Part shown: positions 1 through 12,504 of the stretch, one piece after another | How positions within the stretch are numbered: position 1 is the first letter of the stretch | Layout of the letters: every line of letters begins with the position of its first letter | Source: Amblyornis subalaris | Taxonomy: Eukaryota > Chordata > Aves > Passeriformes > Ptilonorhynchidae | Reading direction: 5' to 3' | Length of the DNA stretch: 64,000 nt | Assembly (NCBI GenBank): GCA_018881555.1 | Contig: JACAXG010000018.1 | Coordinates: 7,253,634-7,317,633, forward strand | The notes under the pieces: model-generated | What the model saw: the letters and a program-made list of their open reading frames with translations, nothing else | Told to the model about the DNA's origin: nothing | Database searches by the model: none | Translations under genes and position numbers: made by a program

Positions 1-3000
1 AATAAAGTCAAAATCCCTCACTGAGAGAAAAAGAATCTGCTAAATTTTAACCCAATGTGATGTGACTTAATGAAACAACTGTGTTAGGAACCCAGAGAAA
101 GGAAGCTCTGTAGCAGCAGCAATGACAGTGTTAATGGTGCTACTCTATCATACAGAGCCTGCAGAGGGCATATAGGCCTTCTTCAGAAAGGTACAGAAAG
201 ATGTTGATGGATCTCATAAAGCTGACAGGTCGTTGCTATCCATTGTCTTGCAGAACAGATTAATAGATTCATTGGTTCTTACTAGACAAAACTGTTCACA
301 GCAGATAGAATTTATCCTGAGAAGTTGCTGCATTCTGCTTGCTGGTACAAAATGCTCTTTGGCTTTCCATCTTTCAATTGTTGGCAGGTACTTATATAAG
401 AAACACAGAGAATCCTTTTACAGTTATGGGTCTCTGTCCTCACTCATAATCATAGTTATTAGATAGATTTTAAAAGCTCTTTTTGTCAAGAATAGAACAT
501 TACAGAGACCCCAGTGGCACAATTAATCACCCTCTAGATATGTCAGCAGTGTGATACAAGAGTTGGTAAATTTAATACTATTTTTTTGTGTTGGATGGAA
601 ATCAAAAAAGGAACTATTTGGCAACATGCCTCAGATCATTAAAAAGTTGTCTGCTGTGGCACTCCAACCTTGACAGCCACAGATCAGCTCTGGAGGGAAC
701 TAGCAGAGCCAAAGGGAACCTGTAAAACCAAACTGATCTGCATTCCGTTATCCTGAATATTTTCACCTGATACACTCTGATGCATTTGCTATAAAAAAGA
801 AAGGGAAAAGGGAGGGGAAAAATCTAATGCCTTTTACATCAGTGAAGCAAATAGAGCAGCAATTTGATGCTTACAGATGTTGGCTAAAAGTTAGTGTTTG
901 CATGAGTATTCCCTTTGATGAGATTGAGTGGTGGCTCATCAAGGGCATGTGTAGGGGTTATAACCTGGCTCTACATCATGTTGGAACTGTTCTAACAACT
1001 GTTTCATCATATTCTCTGTGTCCACTACCTTTCAAACTGCACGCAAAGAAATTGCAAAATGCAAAAAGCTGATAGCAAACATTCCTTGTTTCTACCGTGC
1101 TGTTATAGAACAAATATCAGAATATATGTGGGCTCACAAGTAATGCTTTTTACAACTGTGATTTTGTATTATATCATTCATTCCAGAATACTGGGAAATG
1201 GTCTGTGATAACTCTGACTCAGTATTACCAGTCTTGCAGTGTTATTTGAGATAAAGCCTGAAGTAGGCTTGATTACTGTGATTGTTTCTCGTTCTTATTT
1301 GAGCTGTATCTCCATCTTCTTTCACTTAAGAGAAGTGTGTTTGCAAGCTAGAGTCTGAAACTATTTCACCATATAGCTTTTTTGATCCTTGACTAGCAGG
1401 GACACCCCTGTTGGCTTAAACCTCCAGTTTTAAAGTCCCATTGAGTCATGAAAAGAGACGCTCCTTGGTTAAAGAGAAGCCAAAACAGTGCCAGATGTAT
1501 TTCATTGTCTTTCCCAAACTGAAGGAGAAAAAAGCACATACTTGAAAAAATGAAAAAGTAATCTGGGTGCTGGACTTTATTGCCTACACAAAGAACATCC
1601 ATGGAAATCGTATGGGAAAGCTAGATCTTGTATTGATTACAACAAATGGAAAGGTTTTGTGACAAAACTCCTGCATCAAAAACTGTTGAGTCTATGGATT
1701 TTCTGGAAAAAAAATAGCATTCATCTTAAATTCTCCTAAGGCTATTGGCAGGTGACTAGCTAAGTGGTTGTAAACCAGGGTGAAAAATGGATTCTGTGGA
1801 GGTAGAATGTATTTTTGATGTACTTTGTCTCTCTTGAATAGTTCCATTTTGATACTTTTTTGATTGCTTTGAGCAATTTTTAAATGCTGTTTCTGTTTTG
1901 GTGAGAGATCATGGTCAAACTATGGATACACATCAATGAATTGTAATACAGTCTGCAAAATTTATGAAGACAGAAAATCTTCAGACTGCCTTTTGCTATT
2001 ATTGTTGTGGGCGGTGAGTGTGAAGAAAACAAGATGTCCTCATTCATGAGGGGTTGAGGTAGAGTTAAGAGTATCACAGTTGTTCCTGTATGTCTTCTAT
2101 ATTGAGACATATTCGCCTACATATCCAATATGGAAATTGCAATGAGAATATCCCTCCGGTGCATAGCGGTATTTCAATAGTAAATTATGATACTCTGCAC
2201 GGAAGTGCCTTAGATAGGCACCAAATTAATGGTAATAAGGTATGTCGGTGGGGTAGAATTTCTGACTGAGGTGTTTGATGCCAGCTTAAGTTTTAGCTCA
2301 AGCCATATATACATACTCACTTTCCAATCTGCCAGTTCTGAGCAGTGTGCATTTTCCTCATCAAAACACACAGTGCCATGGCTAGTCAGACTTCTAGGGC
2401 TTACCTTAGGCTCTAGTGCTATTTTTTCTTCCTGTGCTGCATCTTGCTCTCTGCCTTTAGAAAAAGTGAATATATAATAATCAGTTTGCTGTTTCAGAAT
2501 TAGAGGGGAAAAAAAAAGAAGGAATGGCTATACCTTGGAGTTTCTCTATTTCCTTCTCCTACCCAGAAATGCTCTAATCTTTTAAACGAATACAAAAAAA
2601 TNAGTTTCTAATCATGGAGGGTAGCAACTCTTAAAAGGTCTTACACCGTCCGAAAAATATTCTTAGTCGAAATGTTTAAATTTTAAAAAGAAATGTAAAG
2701 TCTCCTTCCTTCACTCTAGCTTTCAAATTACTGTACAATAGCTCAACTTCACGTAAGTGTTCCAGGCAGTTTATGGGGTCTAAGTGCTCTTTGTCTTGTC
2801 CATCATGCTTGTCCATCAGCAGGGCTATGTACTTCAGCTTCTCTAAATCCAGGTTCAGGGAATGCAGAATAGCTTGTTCTACACATTTGTTCTAGGTTTC
2901 TTGCTCTTCATTCTGAACCTGATGTCTCTAGAAGGTGTTGGCAGAGCTGTACTTTGTTAAATATCTGTTAGGGGAAGGCTTTTAGTGATCCCAGCTTGTC

Positions 3001-6000
3001 CATTATAACTCTTCTACCAGAAAATATTCCCCTTGGATCCACTTCTTATGGCATTTTTCCTCACCCATTTTGGTTACGGCAAGTCAGATAAGTGAGCCCT
3101 GCAATTCAAACAGTGTGAACCAATCTGGCTCATCTTCACAGAAACACGTTGGGGAGTGATTAAATGAGCAACAGTCAGGTGATGGGGGGCTGAGTTGAGG
3201 GGGAGGGAGGAAGAGGAATGATCTCTGGGAGAAGGTCAGTAATAAGCTGCTGTGGACACAGTGGTTGCACTGGCACAGCTGGGGCTGGACAGCAACGGCC
3301 GTTCAGTCCTCAGAGGCCTCTATGCTGAGGGCTGAGACAAAAGATGTGGAATAGGTACAGGGGGATACCAAAACAATTAACGGCACCCCTAGTTTTTATG
3401 CCAGGTATTTCAGGAAAGGTTCTGCAGTATGCTTCAACACGGCTGGCAAGAACATGCTGTGAGGGCGGGTGATGCCTGCTGTGGAAGCAGGTGGGGCAGC
3501 TTTATCTTGTTGCCTGCAGTGCCACCTTGCCTCAGTGCCTGCTCCTGGTGCTCTGGCAGAGAGGCTGCTGCTCACAGCACACCCGAGGGAAGGGGCTTTA
3601 TGTGTGTTCCTGATGCACTTTGCAAAAAAAAGGACATTTAAGCCCAATTGGTTGACTCTGCACTGAGGCACATAAGAAATGCCTGCTGTCACTGTTAGGT
3701 GGTTGTATTCTCCTCTAGATATAAAAGAACAGGAGGTGACTTTTTAAATGCCCTGCTGGTTCTTGGTTTGTTTTTTTTTTTCAGCGAGCAGCTGACTAAA
3801 GCTTGACCCATTTATTTCTAAACTGCTTCCCTGCCATCAGCACGGTGGTGCAGCTCTTTGGTGCAGACAAAACCTGAACAGATCTTTAGGGTTTTTACTG
3901 CTGCACTTCAGAGTAGACTCTTTCTAGAAAGAACTGGAAGGAGACTGGGATGCTGGCAGATTTCCTGATGTTGTGCAAAATACGCTTTTGCAGAGGGTGA
4001 TGTGAAATGAACNCATTTGCTCAGAGAAGTTGTATTTCAGTCTTCTGTGTTTCCTGGTGCCAAAAGGTGAACAAACATATTGCAGGCCTTTGCCTGGGTC
4101 TAATCCCAGGCAGGTGGAGACTCAGATGATTCTCTGGATGAGCCACAACATTCTTGCATTGTGAACAAGGTATTGCAATGCCAGGAGTCTGGCTACAGTA
4201 TGCCTGTGTTTGAGATTTCATTTTCTTTAAAGAGTGAATTACAGGAAATATAAGCTCTTTCATTCCCTCTGTGTCTCTCACCTTTCCAATATTTTTAAGA
4301 ATAGAAAAAAAAAATTGAAGGATTTTAATGTCACAGTATTAAAATGTGACATTGAAAATATGTCATATTGAAAATATGTGACTTTTTGTCTCATTTTCTT
4401 CAAACTTTCCCTTTGAAAGGGAAAATGCCCTCTTATTAGTGTCCCCTTTGCTTCCTAATTTTGTTTTGTAAGTCCATCTTTCTCTTTTCCCCCTTGCTTC
4501 TTTGCTTGCCTTTGACACATAACCTTTCTATCTTCCTTTTCCTTGCAATGTATGAAATTCTAGTTTTCTGTAAAATTTCTCATATTACAGGCGTACTATC
4601 TAAATGCAAATATTTAAGGAAAAACAGAAGATAAAGTGAAGTACTTTCTCAATGAAGTGTGTATTCAGCTGGCTTCAACATTAAGACAGTAGCAGCTAGC
4701 AAAACACCTACTAGAATATCTTAGTAAAAATTTTTTTAATTACTGAATTTTGAAAAAAAAGAAAGTTTTCCTTTGTATATCCCTTATGAATAGTCTTTTT
4801 CTTATTGCTTAAGGGAATACATTTTAATGCTATATGTATTCAAGAAGTGTCCAATGAGACCACAGTAAAATAAAAATCATGCATCNGTCAAGCCTCACTC
4901 GATCAGTGCGCTTGGAGTGCCAAAGCTACCATTGTCTACTCTACAGAGCCCTCTGTTCAGGAATTCATTTATATCACCTGCTTATGAAATGCATTCAAAA
5001 CAAAAACATCATAACTAGGCCTTTATGCNAGAATTTCAAGATAATTAAAATTCAACTCTTCCCTATAATTTTAATCTGGCTAAAATCAGAGGTAATTGCA
5101 GAGCTGAAAGAGCTTATTTTTTGCTCCTAGGATCTGGTTTTGTTGAACTCTTTGATAATATCATGTGAGATGAGTTGATATAAAGAGATTGCCAATACAG
5201 GACTGGTAGTGACAGTGATAGGCGCCTGGAATTACCTATGATAGATGGACAGAGAGGTAGGATAAGTAGTTTTAAATCAGTTTTTCTAGGAAATGAAATC
5301 TTTCACTCCTACGATCTCCAGAGTAGTTTAATTTAATTTCCACTGAGCAACTCATCTATAACAGCACCCTTTACTCTGTGAAGCTGAGATTTAGGCAGCA
5401 AGCATTTTCATGGAAAGGAGTGACACCCTTACCACTTGCATTTGCAGAGCTACTCCGACACCCTGGCCCAGCTGCCCTTGGCTCTCACTTCATGCCCAGC
5501 TTAGGCAGTCACAACTCCCAACGTTTGAAGACTACTGCTCCTGTGGCACCCTCCTGCCTTGCTGCCACACCTTGTCCCTAACTGTATGCCATTCATATGC
5601 TCTTTGGGCAGGTGCTGCTGAACAGCTTCCCAGGCTGCAGCAGTGCTACAGAAGCTTCTGTGCCACCACAAAAGGCACACTGTGCTAGGAAACGCAGAAC
5701 CTGACCCAAGGGCTTTCTGCACTCTAACAGTATAGCCAGGCTCCAAAGGTTCAGTGGGTAAATTGGAGATCATCTCTCATATTTCACTCCACCTTTGACT
5801 GATGAACTTACTTGCTTTTACAAGAGTACTTCACAGTGCCTGTGTCCTGTGAGTTTGGAAAGTGTGATGGTCTTGTTTCAAAGATAATGATCCAAGCCAA
5901 AGTTGCACCATCTCAAAACCTGCACCTACCCTGGTAAAGTCATCTGTCTTGGCCAATGGTCCCATGGCCGCAGGCTAAGTGACAGAGCTGTACATTTTAC

Positions 6001-8609
6001 ATTGCTCTGGTTTAGCTCTCTCTAGAGCAGGGACACTGATTAGCCAATGATCCTGTGTACCCTTTTGGTTCCAAGTGGTGGCCTTAATGCATACATAATT
6101 TTTTGTCTCTGTTTTTCACTTAAAAGTGCCTAAACCTGAGAACTGTCACAGCTCACCAGAGTGATGTTTCTGGCATGCCCCCAAAGTTTCTGTTATCAGG
6201 CATTAGGTTTATTGCCTTGGATATTCTGCACAGATAAATTCACAAGATTTTGTAAAAAAAGTATGAGGCAAACCCAGTAGTCTTGTCTATGTGGCCTGCA
6301 GTGAACTGCCACTTGGGAAGCTCTCCCACATTTCACCCAAATTAGATCTGGAAGAGAAAATATTGACTTAGGCCCAAGGAGTAATCCAAGGGCAAAATAA
6401 CACACACAAGCAGTATTGATGATCTCCGAGGACCTGCAAGTGTACTGGAAAGCCAAGTTATTTGAAAGTGTAGCTGCACTGCAGGTATTAAGACACTTTA
6501 TTTCTGTCATTCTCAATGGAGACCTAAATCCACATAAGGATATTAGTCTAACCTGTCTAAAGCAGTGGGCAAGTTAACCTATTCTTCATGTGCAAAATAT
6601 GACTTAGAGTCCCCACCTAGCCAAAAATCTGGTTTATGCTAGTACTCTATTTTATCAGAAATACTAGGTCAAAGATCAAGTTCAGAGTCCTGGTGTTTTG
6701 CATGATGCTTTGCAATCCTAAAGCTAGCTAGAACTTGAGGGTTGTGCCAAAACATCATCAGAGCACACTTTACCCACATGTAAGACTGAAAATATCAGTC
6801 TCACTTCCGTTTCTGATGGACAACAAGCACTTGCAATGCACTTACTCTTTGCCCTTCTTCTTTTTCTCTTTGCCCCTCTTCTTTTCTCTTCTTATTATGT
6901 CTATTTGAAATGAAGGCAGACCAGGACAAAGAAAGAAGAATAACACTGGAGTAGTGCCTGCCATCTCCCCAGACTGACACACTGTGAGGAAGATCATCTT
7001 GGGCAGTCAACTTGTGATGCTTAGACCCTCACTGAGATTGAACTTTGAGTCTTTTTCTGAAAGAAGTATTCTCATAAAAAAGAAATTTTCTTCAGTTGAA
7101 ACAGGGAGACTGTAATGAAGTCAAGCAAATGCTTAGGGCAGCGGAAGGGAGAACAAACTCAGTCTAGTCCTACTTTGCCAGTCAGTCACTCTGAGAATAT
7201 ATCATCAACACATGTACTTGAATTATGGTCACAAAGTGCTGCAGCATTTTACCCACCTATGGGCAGGGTAGAAGCTAACCAATCTGTATTTTAAGCATAT
7301 CCTAAATCAATAAAAAGTGGCTGAAAAAGCACATGCATAAGTGAAAACCCAAACATAAGTGGGCTGGCCTCAGGATATCATTATTTATTGAAACATATTT
7401 TTCTTTTCCTTATGGTTTTAGAAACAAGTGGCAGGTGCAAACAAAGAATAAAATTAGTCATCATTAGTTCTGCAGAGTATTTTGAATCATGCAGCTGAGA
7501 TCTGGATAAATAATTCAGATTTTACTCAGTAAATCTAAAACCAAAATCAATTTATAAACTGAGAATGCTTATTAATCTGTAGCTCTCAGGTTAACAGTTT
7601 GTGTCAATTACCCAAGCAGTTTTGCATAGCTGGTAACTGCAATCCTTGTTTCTGTTCTTCGGTATAACAGCAAGGGTAGGAATTCGCAATTTCTCTGTTT
7701 CATGCCAGTCAACTTCTTTATTAGGATATTTGTGAAAATGAGAAGCTGGGGGCTGAGTTGAGACATCTTTCCTTTTAAGGTCAGCAAATTTTCAGAATTT
7801 GCCATGTCTTTCCTGATACCTGTGCTGCTGTTGAGGCTAATGGACACTTTCCCAAATGCTGCCTTGTAATTCAGAACTTAGTTTTCTACATTTTGACAAA
7901 CTTCTATCGTAATTTTTGGCAAGTTCTCAGATTTCAGATCCACATAACACTTGAAGGTGTGGGGAGTTAAGTGTACGGTATAGTCTCAGCTGAATCAACC
8001 CGAAAGTCCTTGGAGACCACTGTGAGTATCTAATAAAACGGAGGCATAGCTTCATAGTGAAATGACATATTAGGGGTGGGACACACTGTGCTGAGCTCAC
8101 AGCAGCTCTTTCCTCCTCTTTGTGGTATATTCCTTCTTCAGAGGTGATGAGGGGATGGCGTGAGGATATAGACAGGTCAAGTAAATAGACAAAGGCAACA
8201 GATACACAGCCACATCCAAAGCTACTTGTGATCCTCTCCACATAGGTTTGGTGAGGACCACACCTTCAGAGCAGGATGCTTGGTCCCACTATCTCCTCTC
8301 TCAGCACTTGAAAGCCTCTCCTCTTTCCAGCTGCATACCCAGGGGCTTCCTCCAAATCCTGATGCCTTGACATAGATCAAGTTAAGCCTCATAGACAGGC
8401 TCTATTTGCTAATTTGCTGAGCTATTTAAAAGAACCAAAATGAGTTGCTGAGCTGCTAAGAAAAAGCAAGCTGGTGAGAACGTAGCCCACTGGCAGAACT
8501 GATAAGCTGTATGCCATATACAATAAGTAGTAACTAAAAATATTTGTGATAACAAATAGACTTATATGCAAACAATTTTTCTTGGTAACTTCTGTATAAC
8601 CTTTAACTT
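1..8609. other. non-coding stretch, nothing recognised
   Basis: AT-rich single-copy-looking DNA. The open frames on both strands are short (about 60-106 codons), mostly overlap one another on opposite strands, and show no family motif. Minor structure: a T run near 3771-3781; a small inverted repeat at 4330-4350 (gtcaca / tgtgac) followed by a tandem duplication of attgaaaatatgt at about 4350-4380; and a pyrimidine-rich patch at about 6846-6896. Isolated N calls occur at 2602, 4013, 4886 and 5029. I see no repeat family, RNA gene or promoter that I can support. Confidence 0.6.
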
Positions 8610-9305
8610 CTTTCTCAACGTATCAGGAATTTACTCTTGGCTTTAAGACTTCAAGTGAGTGAAATTCCACTGACTGGCAAATTATTTCACAGCCCAATAA
8701 GCGTCGTGGTTAAAAAAACGTGCACTAACTCTTCTTTATATCCCTTTTGCTGCCAGTCATAATCAGCATCTCTGCATGACATTTTGTGCTCCATTTCTAA
8801 AGATCAGAAATAACTCTTCTCCTTTTACATATTTGAAGAACACAGTTAAGTCACCTCTTCATCCAAATATAGAAGATGGACTAAGCTTCCTTAATGCCCT
8901 GTCTATTTTTTATTTCAGCTCTTTGAGTGCTTTTTGTTTCAAACCTTATTTAATATATGAGTCTCTGTCTCAGCCTTTTTGTTCTCTCTGAAGTTTGGGC
9001 CCAGGCACCAAAGTACTCACAGTAACAAGATGAGTAAGGAATCATACATTCAGTAGCAACAGCACTTCATGTTACAAGCTGCTTTTACTCTGTTCATCTA
9101 CCCAAAAGCCACATTCTTAGGTGCTTACAACTTGCCTCATCAGTTTTAGTTTTACCACCAAACCATTACCTGGAAATTCCACCATTAAAGATATAGTACT
9201 ACCTGCAGGTAATTGATAAATATACAGAGAGCACCAGAACGAATATGGAAGTAGTCTTTAAATATGCGAATACCTTATTAATACCTTAAATACCTAGATA
9301 TTCGA
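8610..9305 (-). mobile_element. ancient CR1 LINE, 3' part (outer, interrupted copy)
   Basis: Read on the minus strand, this holds decayed CR1 ORF2 C-terminal sequence. At 8812-8856 the frame reads G-D-L-T-V-F-F-K-Y-V-K-G, matching the CR1 pattern just after the reverse transcriptase domain. At about 8653-8712 lies the region that in the family encodes the W-N-N-L-P stretch, now with substitutions and indels. The element's 3' end is near 8610. The 5' continuation of the same element lies at 10640-11560, also minus strand, with a plus-strand CR1 between them. Heavy decay points to an old insertion. The exact edges, especially 8960-9305, are uncertain. Homology is by recognition of family motifs, not by alignment. 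Confidence 0.62.
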
Positions 9306-9309
9306 AGAG

Positions 9310-10445
9310 GTTCTGGGTGTTTTGGGGAATAATAGACCAGGAAGCCTTATGGGTGAACACTATGAATTAGTTGAAATAATAATTTAAAACAAGGTAGCAA
9401 AACACTTGGGAGACCACGGCCAAATAGGGGCCAATCAGCAGAGTTCCTGCAGAGGGAAATATTGTTGTGTTAGTCTCCTAGAACTCCTTGAATATATTAA
9501 TAAAGAAGAGCAGCTGGCATAATTTATTCTAACCTCTCTGGGCCACTGACAAAATTCTTTGCAAGAAGCTACGAAGGAAGCTAAGTAGTGATGGATCAAG
9601 AAGTGGTGGAGGAAAAGGAGGTGAAGGGCAGGATTAAACGGTCAATTTCATCGTGTCAAAGGATAACAGCAGTGGGCCCCAAGGTTCCTGCTCATCCACT
9701 TATTTATTAATCATCTAGGAAACGGGAATTGCTGTGAGGCAGCAAAATTTGCAAGGGATAAAAAATAGTTCAACATAAGTTCAGAGATATTTGTGTGNAA
9801 GTTCTGAAACAAACAAAACTGTGTGACCTACTCACTCTGACAAATGAATTATCAACAAAAGCGAAGAAAAGTATACCAGGTGGAAAAAATATGAATTACT
9901 CAACACCTCACAGAGCTCTAAATTAGCGTACCAACTTTAGAAAGGGACCTAGTTATCCTTGTAAATTACTTCAGTAAAGACTTCTGCTTAATGTGCAGCT
10001 GTACAAGATAAGCAAACATATTAAGATGCATAAAGAATGAGAACTAATAGAGAAAGGATTAAACTGCCAATGCTATAGTCTGATCTGAAATACTGTGTGC
10101 AGTACCAGTGACTCCATCTTATAAACAATAATGCTGATTTAGAGAGGGTTCAGTGAAGGACAATGGGAATGATCAAGAGCATTAAAAAGTGCTCTTATGA
10201 AAAAAGATGGAAGTCACCGGGGCTGTTGACCATGAAAAAATGGATGTCAAATTTACAAACTGTAATGAAGGCTAAAGTGAATGTATGTCTTATAAAACAC
10301 ACACATAAAGGGAGAGGCAAAGCAATTAGAAAGAGGAAAATGGAAAAAAGATATACTGTTTCATATCATTTGCAGTAAGAATCTGAAAATGAGGAAATCT
10401 TTGGGGCCAAGAATTGAAGCGGATTCATAAAGAGACTACTACTAC
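9310..10445 (+). mobile_element. ancient CR1 LINE fragment inserted in another CR1
   Basis: Plus-strand remains of the CR1 reverse transcriptase (ORF2) from the middle of the enzyme to the 3' region. At 9742-9759 the frame reads A-K-F-A-R-D, the position of the catalytic F-A-D-D motif, so the first catalytic Asp is lost. At 10088-10108 it reads K-Y-C-V-Q-Y-Q, the counterpart of the family's E-Y-C-V-Q-F-W. The sequence near 9930-10010 matches the stretch before the family's conserved Q-C-A-A segment. Stop codons and frameshifts run throughout, so it is dead. It has minus-strand CR1 on both sides and probably inserted into that element. The 3' edge could extend to about 10640; 10446-10639 is unassigned. 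Confidence 0.7.
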
Positions 10446-10639
10446 TAGACAGGCATAGGGGTACCCTGAATTTTCAGGGGTAACAACTGATAGAAACCGC
10501 CTTTATTTCAGCCAAACTCAAGTTAGGGAGGGCTAATGTGTCATGAATATTCACACATCCCTACCCTTAATTTTCTCTGAACACCTCCCTCAGAATCATC
10601 CTAGAGTCCTGTAGAAGACTAAGTATCAGATAAGACTGA

Positions 10640-11560
10640 TTCCGGACGATTCCTGAAGTTCTATGAAATAGTTAGAAATGCCTTCATTTTATATTGGATC
10701 CCACTTGCAATTCCTAACTGTACTTTATGCATTAGCAGATTTTTAACCTATTTCATTAGTTTCTTACACTGGTCTGTACTGAGCCTATACAGTGCTATTT
10801 TTTAAATTTGTGATGTAACATAAGTCTGGTGAAATTAGTCACAGAAATCTAAGTATATTATGTCAACATTTTATCACCCAAACTTAGCTGATCTTATGAA
10901 AAAATGTTAGCACATTTTCTTGATAAGGTCTGTTTTCTATAAAACCACATTAACTGGCATTATTTATGCTAAAGTGCAAACTTTTTTACTGATTGTGTCC
11001 CATACAAGCCCTTTCATGGTTTAAGAAGCTGATATCAGACTAAGTAGCCTGTAGCTCCTCATATAATCTCATTTCATTCATTCTAAAACAGCAACACTCT
11101 TTACTAGTCCTCTGGAACTTTTTTCCCCACAAATCAAGAGTTGTTCAAAATCAACATTAGTATTCAGAGAGCTCCTAAACCAATTCTTTAATACTACTGG
11201 GTGCAAGTTATTGGGCACAGTAGATTCTAAAACGCTTAATGGTTTTTGTTTCACATCCTCCTCAGTTACTAATGGAATAGAGAGTACTTAATTAATCACT
11301 ATAAGAGATGAATACATCATGCTAATGATGAATACTTCTGTTTTTCCTGCATAGTGATTGACAATTTAGCAATCCTGGTCAAGTTCTGGATCTGTGCCAT
11401 TTGAAGGATTTCATTTGCTTCTGATTTAGTTAAAATATTCCTTCTCCATCCCATCAGTAATAAATTATTTTTATATGCCTTTTAACTTTCCTTGTTAATT
11501 GCCTTATTTTTCTGACTGCTGACTTAGGCCCACAGTGAGGAGCTTCCCTGTGTTCTCCAC
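10640..11560 (-). mobile_element. ancient CR1 LINE, 5' part (outer, interrupted copy)
   Basis: On the minus strand this reads from the linker before the reverse transcriptase into its fingers and palm. L-H-P-V-V-L-K at 11186-11206 matches the family's L-H-P-R-V-L-K. G-F-I-E-N-R-P-Y-Q-E-N lies at about 10907-10948, at the family's Q-H-G-F site. I-Y-L-D-F-C at 10841-10858 matches the palm motif before the catalytic Asp. The order is collinear with a minus-strand element whose C-terminal part is at 8610-9305. Frameshifts and stops interrupt it. The 5' edge near 11560 is approximate; I see no endonuclease domain beyond it. Confidence 0.72.
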
Positions 11561-11912
11561 CTTCCGCATGTGCTACTGATCTTGTGGCAGCTGCCTTCAT
11601 CTTTCACAAAGAGTTCTGTAGTGTTCTGGCTGCATCAAGGGAAGCAAGTAGAGTGATACAACTAGAGCAGACCCATGAGGAGAAGCAGTGGGCACTGAAT
11701 ATCTGGCATTCACATTGCATTTCTCAGGTGTCTTTCCATAGGACTAGTTCAAGCCAGGACTCCTGGACAAGGTATAGGTAGGTTTGANGAATGGGAATCA
11801 TCAAAAGGTTCATTCCAGGAGCACATTACTGACATGAATTGATACACTAATGCAGATGAACCTGGTAATAAATAAAATCCTTACTGATTTTTACAGGATC
11901 TGCCTGACTCTC

Positions 11913-12499
11913 TGTATTGGGTCTGGCTGAGTTGGAGTTCATTTTCCCATAGTAGCCCTCACAATGCTGTGCTTTTTACTGGTAGCTGGAAAGGTGTTGA
12001 TAACACACCAGTGTTTTGGGTACTGCTGAGCAGGCATGGCGTCTGCACTGACTCTCAGAATTCCCCCCCTCAGTGGGTTGGGGGTGGGCAAGATCTTGAG
12101 AGGGGACACAACCAGGCCAGCTGACCCAAATTAACCAAAGGGATGTTCCATGGTGTATGACATCAGCTCAGATATAAAAGCTAAGGCATGGAGGAGGAAA
12201 GGGGGGCACTCATTATTTACAATATTTGCCTTCCGGAGCATCAGCTACACATGCTAAAGCCCTGCATCTCAAGAAGTGGCCAAACATCGCTCACGGATGG
12301 GAAGGAGAGAATACTTTATTTTTTTCTCTTTGCTTGTGTGCACGCAACTTTTGCTTTTGCTTTAGCTTTAGTAAATTGCCTTATCTCAACTTATGAGTCA
12401 TTTTCCATCTCATTTTCTCTCCCCTGTCCAGCTGGGAGGGGGTAGGGGATAAAGCAGCTTGGTGGACACATGGCGTCCAGTGAAGATCAACCCACCACA
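11913..12499 (+). mobile_element. solo LTR of an endogenous retrovirus, copy A
   Basis: 587-bp solo LTR starting tgtattgg and ending ccaccaca (TG...CA). It is flanked by a perfect 5-bp target-site duplication, ctctc, at 11908-11912 and 12500-12504. It shares sequence along its whole length with 17882-18460 and, in reverse, most of 28244-28816. A TATAAAA box lies at 12173-12179 in a conserved LTR context. A 5-bp duplication fits ERVL-type (class III) integrases. No gag, pol or env sequence adjoins it, so recombination between two LTRs probably removed the interior. The 85-codon open frame at 12188-12445 is LTR sequence, not a gene. I cannot give the family name with certainty. Confidence 0.88.
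12173..12179 (+). promoter_or_regulatory. TATA box of LTR copy A
   Basis: TATAAAA lies within the LTR at the position where copy C also has TATAAA (28558-28563, minus strand). Copy B has a degraded A-rich sequence at the same point, near 18147. This would be the U3 core promoter of the former provirus. Whether it still drives transcription cannot be judged. Confidence 0.5.
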
Positions 12500-12504
12500 C
12501 TCTC

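Noticed and set aside
4800..4825. Resemblance of ttattgcttaag to the start of microRNA miR-137
   Set aside because: The match stops after about 12 bases and there is no complementary arm nearby to form a precursor hairpin.
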